From assembly GCF_002250055.1 (NCBI RefSeq), contig NZ_CP018866.1, positions 1,976,501 to 2,040,500 of the forward strand: 64,000 bases of DNA, in the 5' to 3' direction. The position numbers and the translations under genes are program-made. Positions 18,074 to 26,310 of this stretch are shown here, one piece after another. Under the pieces are notes generated by a model, which was not told where the DNA came from, searched no databases, and saw only the letters and a program-made list of their open reading frames with translations. The stretch is from Sutcliffiella cohnii. GTDB lineage: Bacteria; Bacillota; Bacilli; Bacillales; Bacillaceae_I. How positions within the stretch are numbered: position 1 is the stretch's first letter; each line of letters opens with the position of its first letter.

Positions 18074-18741
18074 CACTTTCAACAAAAATATTAGTAGTAG
18101 ATGATGAAAAAGAAATGTGTGATTTAGTTCGTGCCTATTTAGAAAAAGAAGGTCATTATGTGGACACCATTTTTAATGGGGAGGAAGCAGTAACTTTAGC
18201 AAAGGAAAAAAATTATGACATAATAATACTAGACGTTATGATGCCTGGGGTTGATGGTTTTACAGTTTGCCAACGTATTCGGGAATTCTCAACTACTCCG
18301 ATTATTATGTTAACTGCAAGAAGTGATGAACATGACAAAGTAATGGGCTTGAAAATTGGAGCTGATGACTATGTGTTAAAACCTTTTAGCCCAAAAGAGT
18401 TAGTTGCAAGGGTTGAAGCCTTGTTAAGGAGAACAGCAATCGTTCAGTCTGATACTTTCCAAGTAGGACCAATTAAAGTAAAAAAAAATGCAAGACAAAT
18501 GTTTTTATATGATGACGAACTCTCACTAGCGAGACGAGAATATGATCTTCTATTATTTTTACTTGAGCATAAAGGTCAAGTTTTTTCAAGAAATCAACTA
18601 TACGATACAGTATGGGGAAATGAAAATGATATAGGTACATTACGTACAGTAGACACGCATATAAAAACGTTACGCTACAAACTAAAATCTGCAGGCTCTC
18701 AAATTAAAACAGTTTGGGGAGTAGGGTACAAATTTGAATGA
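18070..18741 (+). CDS. Response regulator, OmpR/PhoB family
   Basis: A 223-residue regulator. Receiver domain (1-120) has the acidic pair in VVDDEKEM, the phospho-acceptor Asp in IIILDVMMPGVDGF and the lysine in YVLKPFSP. The winged-helix DNA-binding domain (about 130-223) contains LSLARREYDLLLFLLEHKG and RTVDTHIKTLRYKL, ending WGVGYKFE. ATGA overlaps couple it to both neighbours, so regulator, kinase and propeller are made together. The regulon is unknown. Confidence 0.95.
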   Translation: MTLSTKILVVDDEKEMCDLVRAYLEKEGHYVDTIFNGEEAVTLAKEKNYDIIILDVMMPGVDGFTVCQRIREFSTTPIIMLTARSDEHDKVMGLKIGADDYVLKPFSPKELVARVEALLRRTAIVQSDTFQVGPIKVKKNARQMFLYDDELSLARREYDLLLFLLEHKGQVFSRNQLYDTVWGNENDIGTLRTVDTHIKTLRYKLKSAGSQIKTVWGVGYKFE

Positions 18742-20144
18742 AAATATCATACAAATTTATGAATAGTTCAATAAAAAAACAAATATGGCTATCCATCTTA
18801 ATAGTAACAACTTTTACTAGTCTTTTGTTTATTTCATTCACGTATTATATGTATGAAAAGCTATACATAGAAAAACAAGTGGAAGCACTACAACTTCAAG
18901 GTGTTCAATTGAAGGATATGTATTATGAGACGAGTCTTGAAACCTTTAGTCAGCAACTAAAGGTGTTAGATGAGAGTCTTGAGTCATCGATTATTTATAC
19001 AGACGACCCTATGTTATTAGGAAGTGGATCTCCAGTTCATATGTTTGAAGGACAAAATTTAATTTCTTTTCAAGAAAGGCAGCAATTACTTGAAGGAGAA
19101 ACGGTGCAAATAGTACGGCTGCATGAACGATTAAATCAAGAAATACTTGCAGTAGTTGTTCCCCTCTTATCTCAAGATCAACTTGTAGGAGCTATTTTCT
19201 TATATTTACCGTTAGAAGCTATTTCTAATGTGTTTCAACCTATACGTCTAGTTTTATATGTTGGTATACCAATAGCAATTATCATTGTTTTACTAGCAGG
19301 TTTTACAATATCAAATTATGTAACGAAGCCTATTTTGGATATAAAAAATGTGACCGAAAAGATGGCGAAAGGTGATTATTCTAGTCGCATTAAAGTAAAA
19401 AGAGAAAATGAACTCTCTCACCTAGCGCTCTCTATAAATAAGCTATCATACACGTTAGAAAAAGTAGAAGAAGAAAGAAGGGGATTTTTAGCAAATGTGT
19501 CCCATGAGTTAAGAACACCGTTAAGTTATATGAAAGGCTATACAGAAGGATTTGAGGAAGGTTTAGTCGATAGAGAGAAGTATATACTTACGGTACAAAA
19601 AGAAGTGGATAGAATGGAAAGACTTGTTCATAATTTACTTGATTTAGCTCAGCTTGAAGGTGATTCCTATCCGATAGAATTTCATCCACTCGTTTTATCT
19701 GAACTCATTGTTGATGTTGTTTCCCGATTAGAATGGGTAGCCAATGAGAAAAATGTTAGTTTTGAACATACATTAAATGAAGAAATAATTGTTTTTGCAG
19801 ATCGAGATAGATTGGACCAAGTGTTAACGAATATCGTTCAGAATGCTATCACTTATTCAAAACAATTTTCAAGTATATTCATCGAGTTAACTACCAACAA
19901 TGGAAAGGCTAACATAATTATACGTGATGAAGGTATCGGTATACCTGAAAAGGATCTACCTCATATAATGGAACGATTTTATCGCGTCAATAAAGCTAGA
20001 ACTAGGGCTGATGGTGGTACAGGTTTAGGGTTGGCTATAGCTGAACAAATAATAAAGAAACATCAAGGATCAATTAACATCCATTCAAAAATTAATGAAG
20101 GTACTACTGTAACAATATCGTTACCTATTTTTGAATTAGAATGA
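18738..20144 (+). CDS. Sensor histidine kinase
   Basis: A 468-residue membrane kinase. First membrane segment about 15-35, extracytoplasmic sensor 36-170 (no cysteine pair or known fold seen), second segment about 173-198, HAMP to about 250, HisKA with FLANVSHELRTPLSYMKGY (phosphorylated His), then HATPase with N box QNAITY, DEGIGIPEKD (G1), ERFYRVN (F) and GGTGLGLAIAEQ (G2). All catalytic boxes are intact. Overlaps the regulator by four bases and the next frame's upstream region, so translation of the operon is continuous. Confidence 0.95.
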   Translation: MKISYKFMNSSIKKQIWLSILIVTTFTSLLFISFTYYMYEKLYIEKQVEALQLQGVQLKDMYYETSLETFSQQLKVLDESLESSIIYTDDPMLLGSGSPVHMFEGQNLISFQERQQLLEGETVQIVRLHERLNQEILAVVVPLLSQDQLVGAIFLYLPLEAISNVFQPIRLVLYVGIPIAIIIVLLAGFTISNYVTKPILDIKNVTEKMAKGDYSSRIKVKRENELSHLALSINKLSYTLEKVEEERRGFLANVSHELRTPLSYMKGYTEGFEEGLVDREKYILTVQKEVDRMERLVHNLLDLAQLEGDSYPIEFHPLVLSELIVDVVSRLEWVANEKNVSFEHTLNEEIIVFADRDRLDQVLTNIVQNAITYSKQFSSIFIELTTNNGKANIIIRDEGIGIPEKDLPHIMERFYRVNKARTRADGGTGLGLAIAEQIIKKHQGSINIHSKINEGTTVTISLPIFELE

Positions 20145-20161
20145 ACGAAAGGAGAAGGACA

Positions 20162-20689
20162 ATGAGAATATTAAAATTTTTATTAACTAGTTTTACATTA
20201 CTAATCGTGTTAGTTGCTTGTGGAGGTGGGGATGGAGCAACTGGTGACAATAATAACGAAATCCCGAAAATGGTAGAAGTAGATTTACAAGTAGATGATA
20301 GAGTGACTCCTAATGAACCAATACAGTTTAAAACTTTCGTAACACAGGGCAATGAAAATGTTGATGATGCAGATGAAGTTGTTTATGAAATATGGAATGT
20401 ACAAGATGGTAGAGAGAAAAGCGAGATGATTGAAGCGCTCCATAGTGGGAATGGATTATATGAAATAGAGCATACTTTAACTAACGAGAACGTATATTTC
20501 GTGCAAGTGCATGTTACAGCAAGAAATTTGCATGTAATGCCTATGAAGCATTTCGTTGTTGGAGATTTTACAGAGGAAGAAGTGGAAGCATTACTACATG
20601 AGTACGAAATGAAAAAGGATGATCATAGTAATCACCACAATGATGATTCTCATGAAACGGAAGAAGAAACCAACCATAATGAAGGATAA
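20162..20689 (+). CDS. FixH/YtkA-like lipoprotein with His-rich tail
   Basis: A 175-residue lipoprotein: lipobox LVAC (about Cys20), then an immunoglobulin-like YtkA/FixH domain (EVDLQVDDRVTPNEPIQF, EIWNVQDGREKSEMIEALHS, YEIEHTLTNENVYFVQVHVT). Residues about 155-175 are rich in His, Asp and Glu (DDHSNHHNDDSHETEE), which could bind metal. The start ATG 20162 follows AGGAGAAGGAC, 18 bases after the kinase stop. It is the fourth gene of the operon. FixH-like domains are seen with copper or cytochrome-oxidase genes, so a metal-related envelope function is a reasonable guess, no more. Confidence 0.82.
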   Translation: MRILKFLLTSFTLLIVLVACGGGDGATGDNNNEIPKMVEVDLQVDDRVTPNEPIQFKTFVTQGNENVDDADEVVYEIWNVQDGREKSEMIEALHSGNGLYEIEHTLTNENVYFVQVHVTARNLHVMPMKHFVVGDFTEEEVEALLHEYEMKKDDHSNHHNDDSHETEEETNHNEG

Positions 20690-20697
20690 AAAATCAG

Positions 20698-20731
20698 AAA
20701 CTACACTATTAATGAATAGTGTAGTTTTTTT
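20698..20731 (+). terminator. Terminator of the two-component operon
   Basis: AAACTACACTAT pairs perfectly with ATAGTGTAGTTT across six bases, followed by TTTT. Confidence 0.9.
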
Positions 20732-20836
20732 GTAACAATTAATTGTAAAAAAAATTAACAAAATTATGATAGAAAATAATATACTAGAAAAAAGGGTTAC
20801 TGCATAGATTGATAGAAAGGAATTTAGGAGGAAGGC

Positions 20837-21178
20837 ATGAAGTTCAAAAGGTTTTTTATGAGTGGATTAGGTGTTCTAATTATCGTAGGAGCTTTACTAT
20901 TAATGCTAAATCCTCATATAAGAGGTGCAGTAAAATTAGTCGTTGCAGAAGATCCATTTGTTGAGGTTCAAGAGTCATCTAGTAGCAAAAAGGTGATGGC
21001 TCATTGGGATGAGGGAGAAGGTATACAAACATTATTAGAAGAGTTAGAAAATGATGGTTGGATGATGGAAGACCATTTCGGCTCTGCATTTATGTTTACT
21101 AATAATGATAGAACATTAGTCGTGAACATATGGAAGTGGACAGACTATTTTGTTGTAGCAGAAATGACGGAAGGTTAG
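20837..21178 (+). CDS. Membrane-anchored protein of unknown function
   Basis: A 113-residue protein with one N-terminal hydrophobic segment (about residues 7-26) and a small polar domain ending in NDRTLVVNIWKWTDYFVVAEM. Preceded by AGGAGG eight bases upstream. No family recognised; no catalytic residues obvious. Eight bases separate it from the next acetyltransferase gene, so they may be co-transcribed. Confidence 0.72.
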   Translation: MKFKRFFMSGLGVLIIVGALLLMLNPHIRGAVKLVVAEDPFVEVQESSSSKKVMAHWDEGEGIQTLLEELENDGWMMEDHFGSAFMFTNNDRTLVVNIWKWTDYFVVAEMTEG

Positions 21179-21185
21179 GTATCAT

Positions 21186-21734
21186 ATGAAAAAAACACCA
21201 ACATTAGAAACAGAACGATTATTATTAAGAACATTAAAAGTTAGTGATGCGGAGTCGATTTATCTCTATTTTTCTGAGGAAGAAATGTTACGTTATTATG
21301 GAATGGAACCTTTTGCGAATATTATAGAGGCAGAAAAGTTTGTAAAAGATTTCTTAGATGATTACAAATTAATTTATCGTTGGGGAATTGTGGAAAAAGG
21401 AAGTTACGAACTTATAGGAACTTGCGGTTTTCATGCAATTTCTGAAAACCATAAACGCGCAGAGATTGGATACGAAATAGCGAAACCATTTTGGGGAAAA
21501 GGGTATGCGACAGAAGCAGTGAGTCGTTTAGTTCAATACGGCTTTGAAGAATTTCAATGGAACCGCATCGGAGCAAACGTTTATCCCAACAATAAAGGCT
21601 CCCAACGTGTTTTAGAAAAACTAGGTTTTACACATGAAGGTAGACTGCGTGGATATATCCAACAAGGGAAAATTGCCCACGACACTAACGTTTTTTCCAT
21701 CCTTAAAGATGAATTTCACCAAAAAAAGAACTAG
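21186..21734 (+). CDS. GNAT acetyltransferase, RimJ-like
   Basis: A 182-residue GNAT protein of the RimJ/YoaA type: LETERLLLRTLKVSDAESIY at the N terminus, EIGYEIAKPFWGKGYATEA as acetyl-CoA loop, then WNRIGANVYPNNKGSQRVLEK and LGFTHEGRLRGY. Such proteins acetylate the N terminus of ribosomal proteins or small substrates; substrate not readable. Close to 20837; terminator follows the stop. Confidence 0.9.
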   Translation: MKKTPTLETERLLLRTLKVSDAESIYLYFSEEEMLRYYGMEPFANIIEAEKFVKDFLDDYKLIYRWGIVEKGSYELIGTCGFHAISENHKRAEIGYEIAKPFWGKGYATEAVSRLVQYGFEEFQWNRIGANVYPNNKGSQRVLEKLGFTHEGRLRGYIQQGKIAHDTNVFSILKDEFHQKKN

Positions 21735-21753
21735 AATCCTAGTTCTTTTTTTT
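21721..21753 (+). terminator. Terminator of the 21186 gene
   Basis: AAAAAAAGAACTAG pairs with CTAGTTCTTTTTTT across AATC. The final codons and stop of the GNAT gene lie in the left arm. Confidence 0.88.
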
Positions 21754-21934
21754 GCGATTGTAAGTCGATTACTTAAAAAATGAAACGCCACTTTTCATAA
21801 CAAGCTTATTTCCATTGATAGAGACTGATTTTATCAAAAGGTCTCAACACATTTCCACCCGCAGACTGATTAATAACGAATAATAGATTGTTATAATAAC
21901 AGTAACAAATAATCGTTAAAAAGGGGAAGTTTCT

Positions 21935-22678
21935 ATGGAAGAGCAAAAAGTATTACAAGACTTAAAGATTAACGGGAGTATGGTAGTCTCAGGTGGTTCC
22001 TTTAACGAAGTTTCCATTAATGGAAAAGGGACAATTAACGGAGATGTTCAATGTAAAGAATTTAAAATAAATGGAGCATGTGATGTTAATGGAAAGCTAA
22101 AGGCTGAAACAGGAGTCATTCGAGGAAACACTAATGTAGAAGAAGATCTTTACATCGGAGATTTTAGTGTATATGGAAATGCTACATTACAAGGAAATTT
22201 ATATACATCATTATTTAACGTAAAAGGTTCTTGTTCTGTTGAAAAATCAATTAATGCAGAAGTAATCAAACCATACGGCCGATTAAAAGTGGGAGATAGT
22301 TGTCGGGCTGATAATTTTATTGCAAGAGGTGTTTTCGATATCAATGATACACTAGATTCAAAAATAATAGATGTTACGATAAATGGTGGAAAATGCTCCG
22401 CAAACGTAATAAAAGGAGAGCAAGTATCCGTTAAACTAAAAGGAGAGGAAGGATTTTTAAAAGTACTCAAAAGTTTATTTTCTTTTGGAGATGATAGAGG
22501 AACACTAAAAGCAAATGAAATTATTGGAAACGACATACAATTAGCAGCGACGAAAGCAAAATTAGTAAAAGGTGATCGTATTACACTAAATGATGGCTGT
22601 GATATAGAATTAGTGGAATATACGGAAAGCTTAGAAATAGTCGGGAAAGCGCGTGTAATAGAAAGTAAAAAAGTATAA
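21935..22678 (+). CDS. Bactofilin-like polymer-forming protein
   Basis: A 247-residue beta-helical protein: repeated short strands around Gly-Asn-Asp turns (GTINGDVQCKEFKINGACDV, YGNATLQGNLYTSLFNVKG) are characteristic of bactofilins. B. subtilis has the bactofilins BacE and BacF (yhbE/yhbF); this is longer (about double length), so it may be an extended fused form. It would form filaments at the membrane. The ATG follows AAAAGGGGAAG. The assignment is by repeat pattern only. Confidence 0.78.
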   Translation: MEEQKVLQDLKINGSMVVSGGSFNEVSINGKGTINGDVQCKEFKINGACDVNGKLKAETGVIRGNTNVEEDLYIGDFSVYGNATLQGNLYTSLFNVKGSCSVEKSINAEVIKPYGRLKVGDSCRADNFIARGVFDINDTLDSKIIDVTINGGKCSANVIKGEQVSVKLKGEEGFLKVLKSLFSFGDDRGTLKANEIIGNDIQLAATKAKLVKGDRITLNDGCDIELVEYTESLEIVGKARVIESKKV

Positions 22679-22687
22679 ATATTTTGT

Positions 22688-22718
22688 GGACTACTCGATG
22701 TAAAGTAGTCCTTTTTTT
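22688..22718 (+). terminator. Terminator of the bactofilin-like gene
   Basis: GGACTACT (22688-22695) pairs with AGTAGTCC (22704-22711), then seven T. Confidence 0.9.
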
Positions 22719-22868
22719 AGTTTTTTAAATATTTTTATTGTTTACTATTATTTTCCTATATTAAAGTTATGTAACAAATAATCTTAACTTACTGAAAAAT
22801 GCGCATGAATCAGTTACACTTTTAATTGCATAATAATACAAGTGCAAGAAAAGTGAAAGGTAGATAGG

Positions 22869-24074
22869 ATGAGAAAATTAATTATAATGGTAGCAGTTTT
22901 GTTACTCTTTTTTGCTACAATTTTTCCAAAAGAAAGTAAAGCAGACCTTGATTTATATAGTGAAGCCGTTATTTTAATAGATGCGAAATCTGGAAATGTA
23001 TTATTTGAAAAAAATAGTGAACAAATGATGTATCCAGCAAGTATTACAAAAATAGTAACTGGCATTATAGCTATAGAAGAAGGAAACTTAGATGATATAG
23101 TAACGATTAGTGAAAACGCAAGAAATCAAGTCGGTACGAGAGTATATTTACTAGAGGGAGAAAAAGTACCACTTTTAAAATTAATACAAGGACTTTTAAT
23201 TAATTCCGGTAACGATGCAGGTACAGCAATAGCAGAATATTTTAACGGTAGCGAAAAAGCATTCGCAGACAGAATGACGAAATTCGTGAAAGAAAAAATC
23301 GGTGTTCACGACACAGTATTTAAAAATCCACACGGGTTATTCGACGAAGAACATGTTACGACAGCTAAAGATATGGCTAAAATTGCTCAATATGCAATGA
23401 AAAACGATCAATTCCGCGAAATAGTAAGTACGAAAGAAATGGATTGGGTTGGTGAAGGATGGGAAACAACACTTTATAACCACCATCGACTCCTTTGGGA
23501 TTACGAAGGAACAACCGGGATTAAAAATGGTTGGGTCGAACAGTCGGGACATACTTTAGTTACGTCAGCTACAAGAGATGGACAAGAATTAATTGTTGTT
23601 ACATTAAACGCTCCTTCCGCACAAAATGCATATTATGACACGATGGCCTTACTAGATTACGGATTTTTTAACTTCTCAACGGAGAAAATTGCCTCTGCTG
23701 GAGATGTATTAACTTCAGAAGATGGAGAGAAATATAACGTGATAAATGATATTTGGATTACTACTGAAGAAGAGACGATGATCTCCTATAAGGTAGATGA
23801 TGAAGGTCAATTTATCGTTACAAATGGAAAAGAATCAGACATTATTTTAGATAGTGTTGAACTAGAATCATCAGAACAACTTACTAGAGGTGCTATATCA
23901 CCAATTCAAGAAAAAGAGAATAGTAAACAAACTGAAAGTAACCCAACATTTTCGTTAGTGTGGATTGCAATTGTTTTATTGAGTTTGTTTGCAGCATTTT
24001 TGCTACTTAACTTTCGATTAAAAGAAAAACGAAATAAAACTAAAATGGACTATTCACTTAGAAGTTTAAAATAA
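22869..24074 (+). CDS. D-alanyl-D-alanine carboxypeptidase, S11 family
   Basis: A 401-residue penicillin-binding protein acting outside the membrane. Signal peptide (residues 1-25); PASITKIVTGIIAIEEG holds the SxxK active site (SITK); SGNDAG is the SxN motif; TTGIKNGW stands where the KTG motif is normally found, with Asn in place of Thr. It removes the terminal D-Ala of pentapeptides. The tail has a hydrophobic segment (FSLVWIAIVLLSLFAAFLLL) and basic end, a membrane anchor unlike the amphipathic helix of the usual family members. Start after GAAAGGTAGATAGG. Confidence 0.9.
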   Translation: MRKLIIMVAVLLLFFATIFPKESKADLDLYSEAVILIDAKSGNVLFEKNSEQMMYPASITKIVTGIIAIEEGNLDDIVTISENARNQVGTRVYLLEGEKVPLLKLIQGLLINSGNDAGTAIAEYFNGSEKAFADRMTKFVKEKIGVHDTVFKNPHGLFDEEHVTTAKDMAKIAQYAMKNDQFREIVSTKEMDWVGEGWETTLYNHHRLLWDYEGTTGIKNGWVEQSGHTLVTSATRDGQELIVVTLNAPSAQNAYYDTMALLDYGFFNFSTEKIASAGDVLTSEDGEKYNVINDIWITTEEETMISYKVDDEGQFIVTNGKESDIILDSVELESSEQLTRGAISPIQEKENSKQTESNPTFSLVWIAIVLLSLFAAFLLLNFRLKEKRNKTKMDYSLRSLK

Positions 24075-24179
24075 TGCGAGTAGACAAATTAAGAAAAACA
24101 AGGAATAAGTTGAAACATTTGGCGTAATAACTATTATTTGTATATAATATTGGTACATGATAAAAAGGGAGGAAGTACA

Positions 24180-24623
24180 TTGGCTAAAGTTTTAGATCGT
24201 CTACAACAAGAACTTATCGATTCTCTTCAAGGGGAGAAAATTGTATCTTTAATTACGACAGATAAAGATACAAATAAACCTAACTTAAGTATTGTTTCAT
24301 GGCTTGTTGCACATCAAGATGGTAAAACAATTAAATTTGCACTAGGTCATAATGCTGAGAGTGCATTTAATATTATGGAGAATTCAAATCTAATTTTAGG
24401 CGTTTACGGAGCGGATTCTTGTTATTCTATTAACGGTAAGGGAACTGTTTCTGATGTTATTACTAAATCAATGAAATATCGTGTCGTTACTGTTGCAATT
24501 GATTCTGTAGAAGATGTAATGTTTTACGGTGGGAAGTTAACGAAAGAACCAGAATATGTGAAAACGTATGATGAAGAATTAGCTAAAAAGCTTGATAGTG
24601 AAGTTTATGAACTATTAAAATAA
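24180..24623 (+). CDS. Pyridoxamine 5'-phosphate oxidase-related protein
   Basis: A 147-residue split-barrel protein with TTG start seven bases after GGGAGG. Visible family words: VSLITTDKDTNKPNLSIVSWL and IKFALGHNAESAFNIMENSNLILGVYG resemble flavin/PNPOx-fold reductases that use FMN or F420-like cofactors, but no vitamin B6 pathway gene is nearby. Function unknown. A frame extending to 24138 lacks a site. Confidence 0.82.
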   Translation: MAKVLDRLQQELIDSLQGEKIVSLITTDKDTNKPNLSIVSWLVAHQDGKTIKFALGHNAESAFNIMENSNLILGVYGADSCYSINGKGTVSDVITKSMKYRVVTVAIDSVEDVMFYGGKLTKEPEYVKTYDEELAKKLDSEVYELLK

Positions 24624-24631
24624 GTAGAATG

Positions 24632-24670
24632 AAGCCTATTGTAGCAAATGCTCCAGTAGGCTTATTTATT
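24632..24670 (+). terminator. Probable terminator
   Basis: AAGCCTATTG pairs with CAGTAGGCTT (one wobble) across 12 bases, followed by ATTTATT. The T tract is weak. Confidence 0.5.
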
Positions 24671-24865
24671 AAATATAAGTATAATTATTAAAATAAAAAA
24701 AACGTATAAGAAAATAGGTTAATATTGGTTAATTTTATGGTTAAATTAGCCTATTTTTGCGCTTAGTTTTAAAAAGTTGTTGAATTTTGTCACTTTTTAT
24801 CGAATCTTTGGTAAAATGAAGTTTGTGTTCTTTTATATAGAAAGATTTTAGGAGTGACATCATTT

Positions 24866-26080
24866 ATGAAAAGTTTAAATGAACAATTCGAAGATAAGTT
24901 GTTCATGTTTATTGAAAACTTAGGCGATTTATACGATGGCTGGTTTTTATTATCATTTTTACCACCAAACGACTTCCAACTTATAAGAAAAAGTGAACAT
25001 AATGAAACATGGTCAAAATTCTTACCTGAAAAAGGGACGACTCTTAGTGTACATACAATTTTTCAAGATGAAAGCGTTTATAATCGTTTAAGGAAAAAGT
25101 TAAGAAACTGTATTTTTTCTTTAAAATCTTCGAAATATCGTGAAGGTATTTCGATAAACGGAAAATTGACTTACATAGAAATGGAATTAGTACCACTTCA
25201 AATCGAAAAAGAAATATATATTTTAACGTTAATTAGAGATATTACTACTCAAGTTCATCAAGAAAATTCGAATAATGATAGCTTAAAAAAAGTACAAAGA
25301 ACACTACTTTTAGAATATGAAATGCATCGGGCTATCGAAAATAACGAGTTTGAAGTGTACTACCAACCTAAGCTACATGTTAAACAAAAGAAAGTTAATA
25401 TTGAAGCATTAATACGTTGGTTTAATCCTCGATTAGGTGGGATTGAGCCCTCAGAATTTATACCGTTGGCAGAAAAGTTTCAAATAATACGACCAATTAC
25501 AAATATAGTATTAAAGCAGATTTTTAATGATTATAAAGAGTTAGAAAACGTTTATAAAGATACAATTCTTTCCGTTAATATATCATCACTTCTTTTGAAA
25601 GATGAAGAATGGATTAAACAACTAAAGGAAATGGTAGAAAAGCGTGATGATATTGATTTATCAAATATCGAATTAGAAATTACAGAGCATTCTTTAATAG
25701 ATTTGGATACTGCTAAAAAAGGAATAAAAACACTTTCTGAACTAGGTTTCGCTGTCACTTTGGATGACTTCGGATCTAAATATTCTTCTCTTCAATATTT
25801 GAGGGAAATCCAATGTCAAAAAATAAAAATTAATAAATCATTTACAAAGAATATTCAAACCGTTATAGATGAAAGACGTGTATTACAAAAAATAATTGAT
25901 TTTGCCCATTCTTTAGGATTAGAAGTAACAGCTGTCGGAATAGAAGATGAATCTTTATTAAAAATTTTAAAATCTTATAATTGTGATGAATTACAAGGTT
26001 TTTGGTTAGGAAAACCTACAGAAAAAAAGCTCCTATTAAAAGGTATACCTGAAAACTTGAAAGGTTTGATTAATAGTTAA
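24866..26080 (+). CDS. PAS-EAL protein with altered catalytic motifs
   Basis: A 404-residue cytosolic protein. The N-terminal 130 residues look like a PAS sensor (ends TLIRDITTQV). The EAL domain (about 150-390) should degrade c-di-GMP: E180 (IEALIRW), N238, E271 (LEITE), D300-D301 (DDFGSKYSSL) and K321 are present. KID reads KIN (N323) and the AEGVE loop reads AVGIE, losing the usual Glu at position 357. So catalysis may be impaired and the protein may act as a c-di-GMP receptor. ATG 24866 is 11 bases after AGGAG. A single gene with its own terminator. Confidence 0.85.
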   Translation: MKSLNEQFEDKLFMFIENLGDLYDGWFLLSFLPPNDFQLIRKSEHNETWSKFLPEKGTTLSVHTIFQDESVYNRLRKKLRNCIFSLKSSKYREGISINGKLTYIEMELVPLQIEKEIYILTLIRDITTQVHQENSNNDSLKKVQRTLLLEYEMHRAIENNEFEVYYQPKLHVKQKKVNIEALIRWFNPRLGGIEPSEFIPLAEKFQIIRPITNIVLKQIFNDYKELENVYKDTILSVNISSLLLKDEEWIKQLKEMVEKRDDIDLSNIELEITEHSLIDLDTAKKGIKTLSELGFAVTLDDFGSKYSSLQYLREIQCQKIKINKSFTKNIQTVIDERRVLQKIIDFAHSLGLEVTAVGIEDESLLKILKSYNCDELQGFWLGKPTEKKLLLKGIPENLKGLINS

Positions 26081-26109
26081 CTTTTGTATCAAAAATATAA
26101 TCAAAATAA

Positions 26110-26137
26110 AAAACTCGCTAAATTAGAGCGAGTTTTT
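26110..26137 (+). terminator. Terminator of the EAL gene
   Basis: AACTCGCT pairs with AGCGAGTT around AAATTAG, then TTTT. Confidence 0.88.
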
Positions 26138-26310
26138 GTCGTTTTTTTGAAAAACTATATACTTTTTTTATTTTTTCATTATTTAACTATTTTGCTAGAA
26201 AAATTTTGATACAATGATAGTAGGATATGTATTCCAAAAGATGGAGAATTGGAGAATTTATATAGCTCGAAGGAATGCTGTAAAAGTAAAATACAATAAG
26301 GTGAAAAAGA

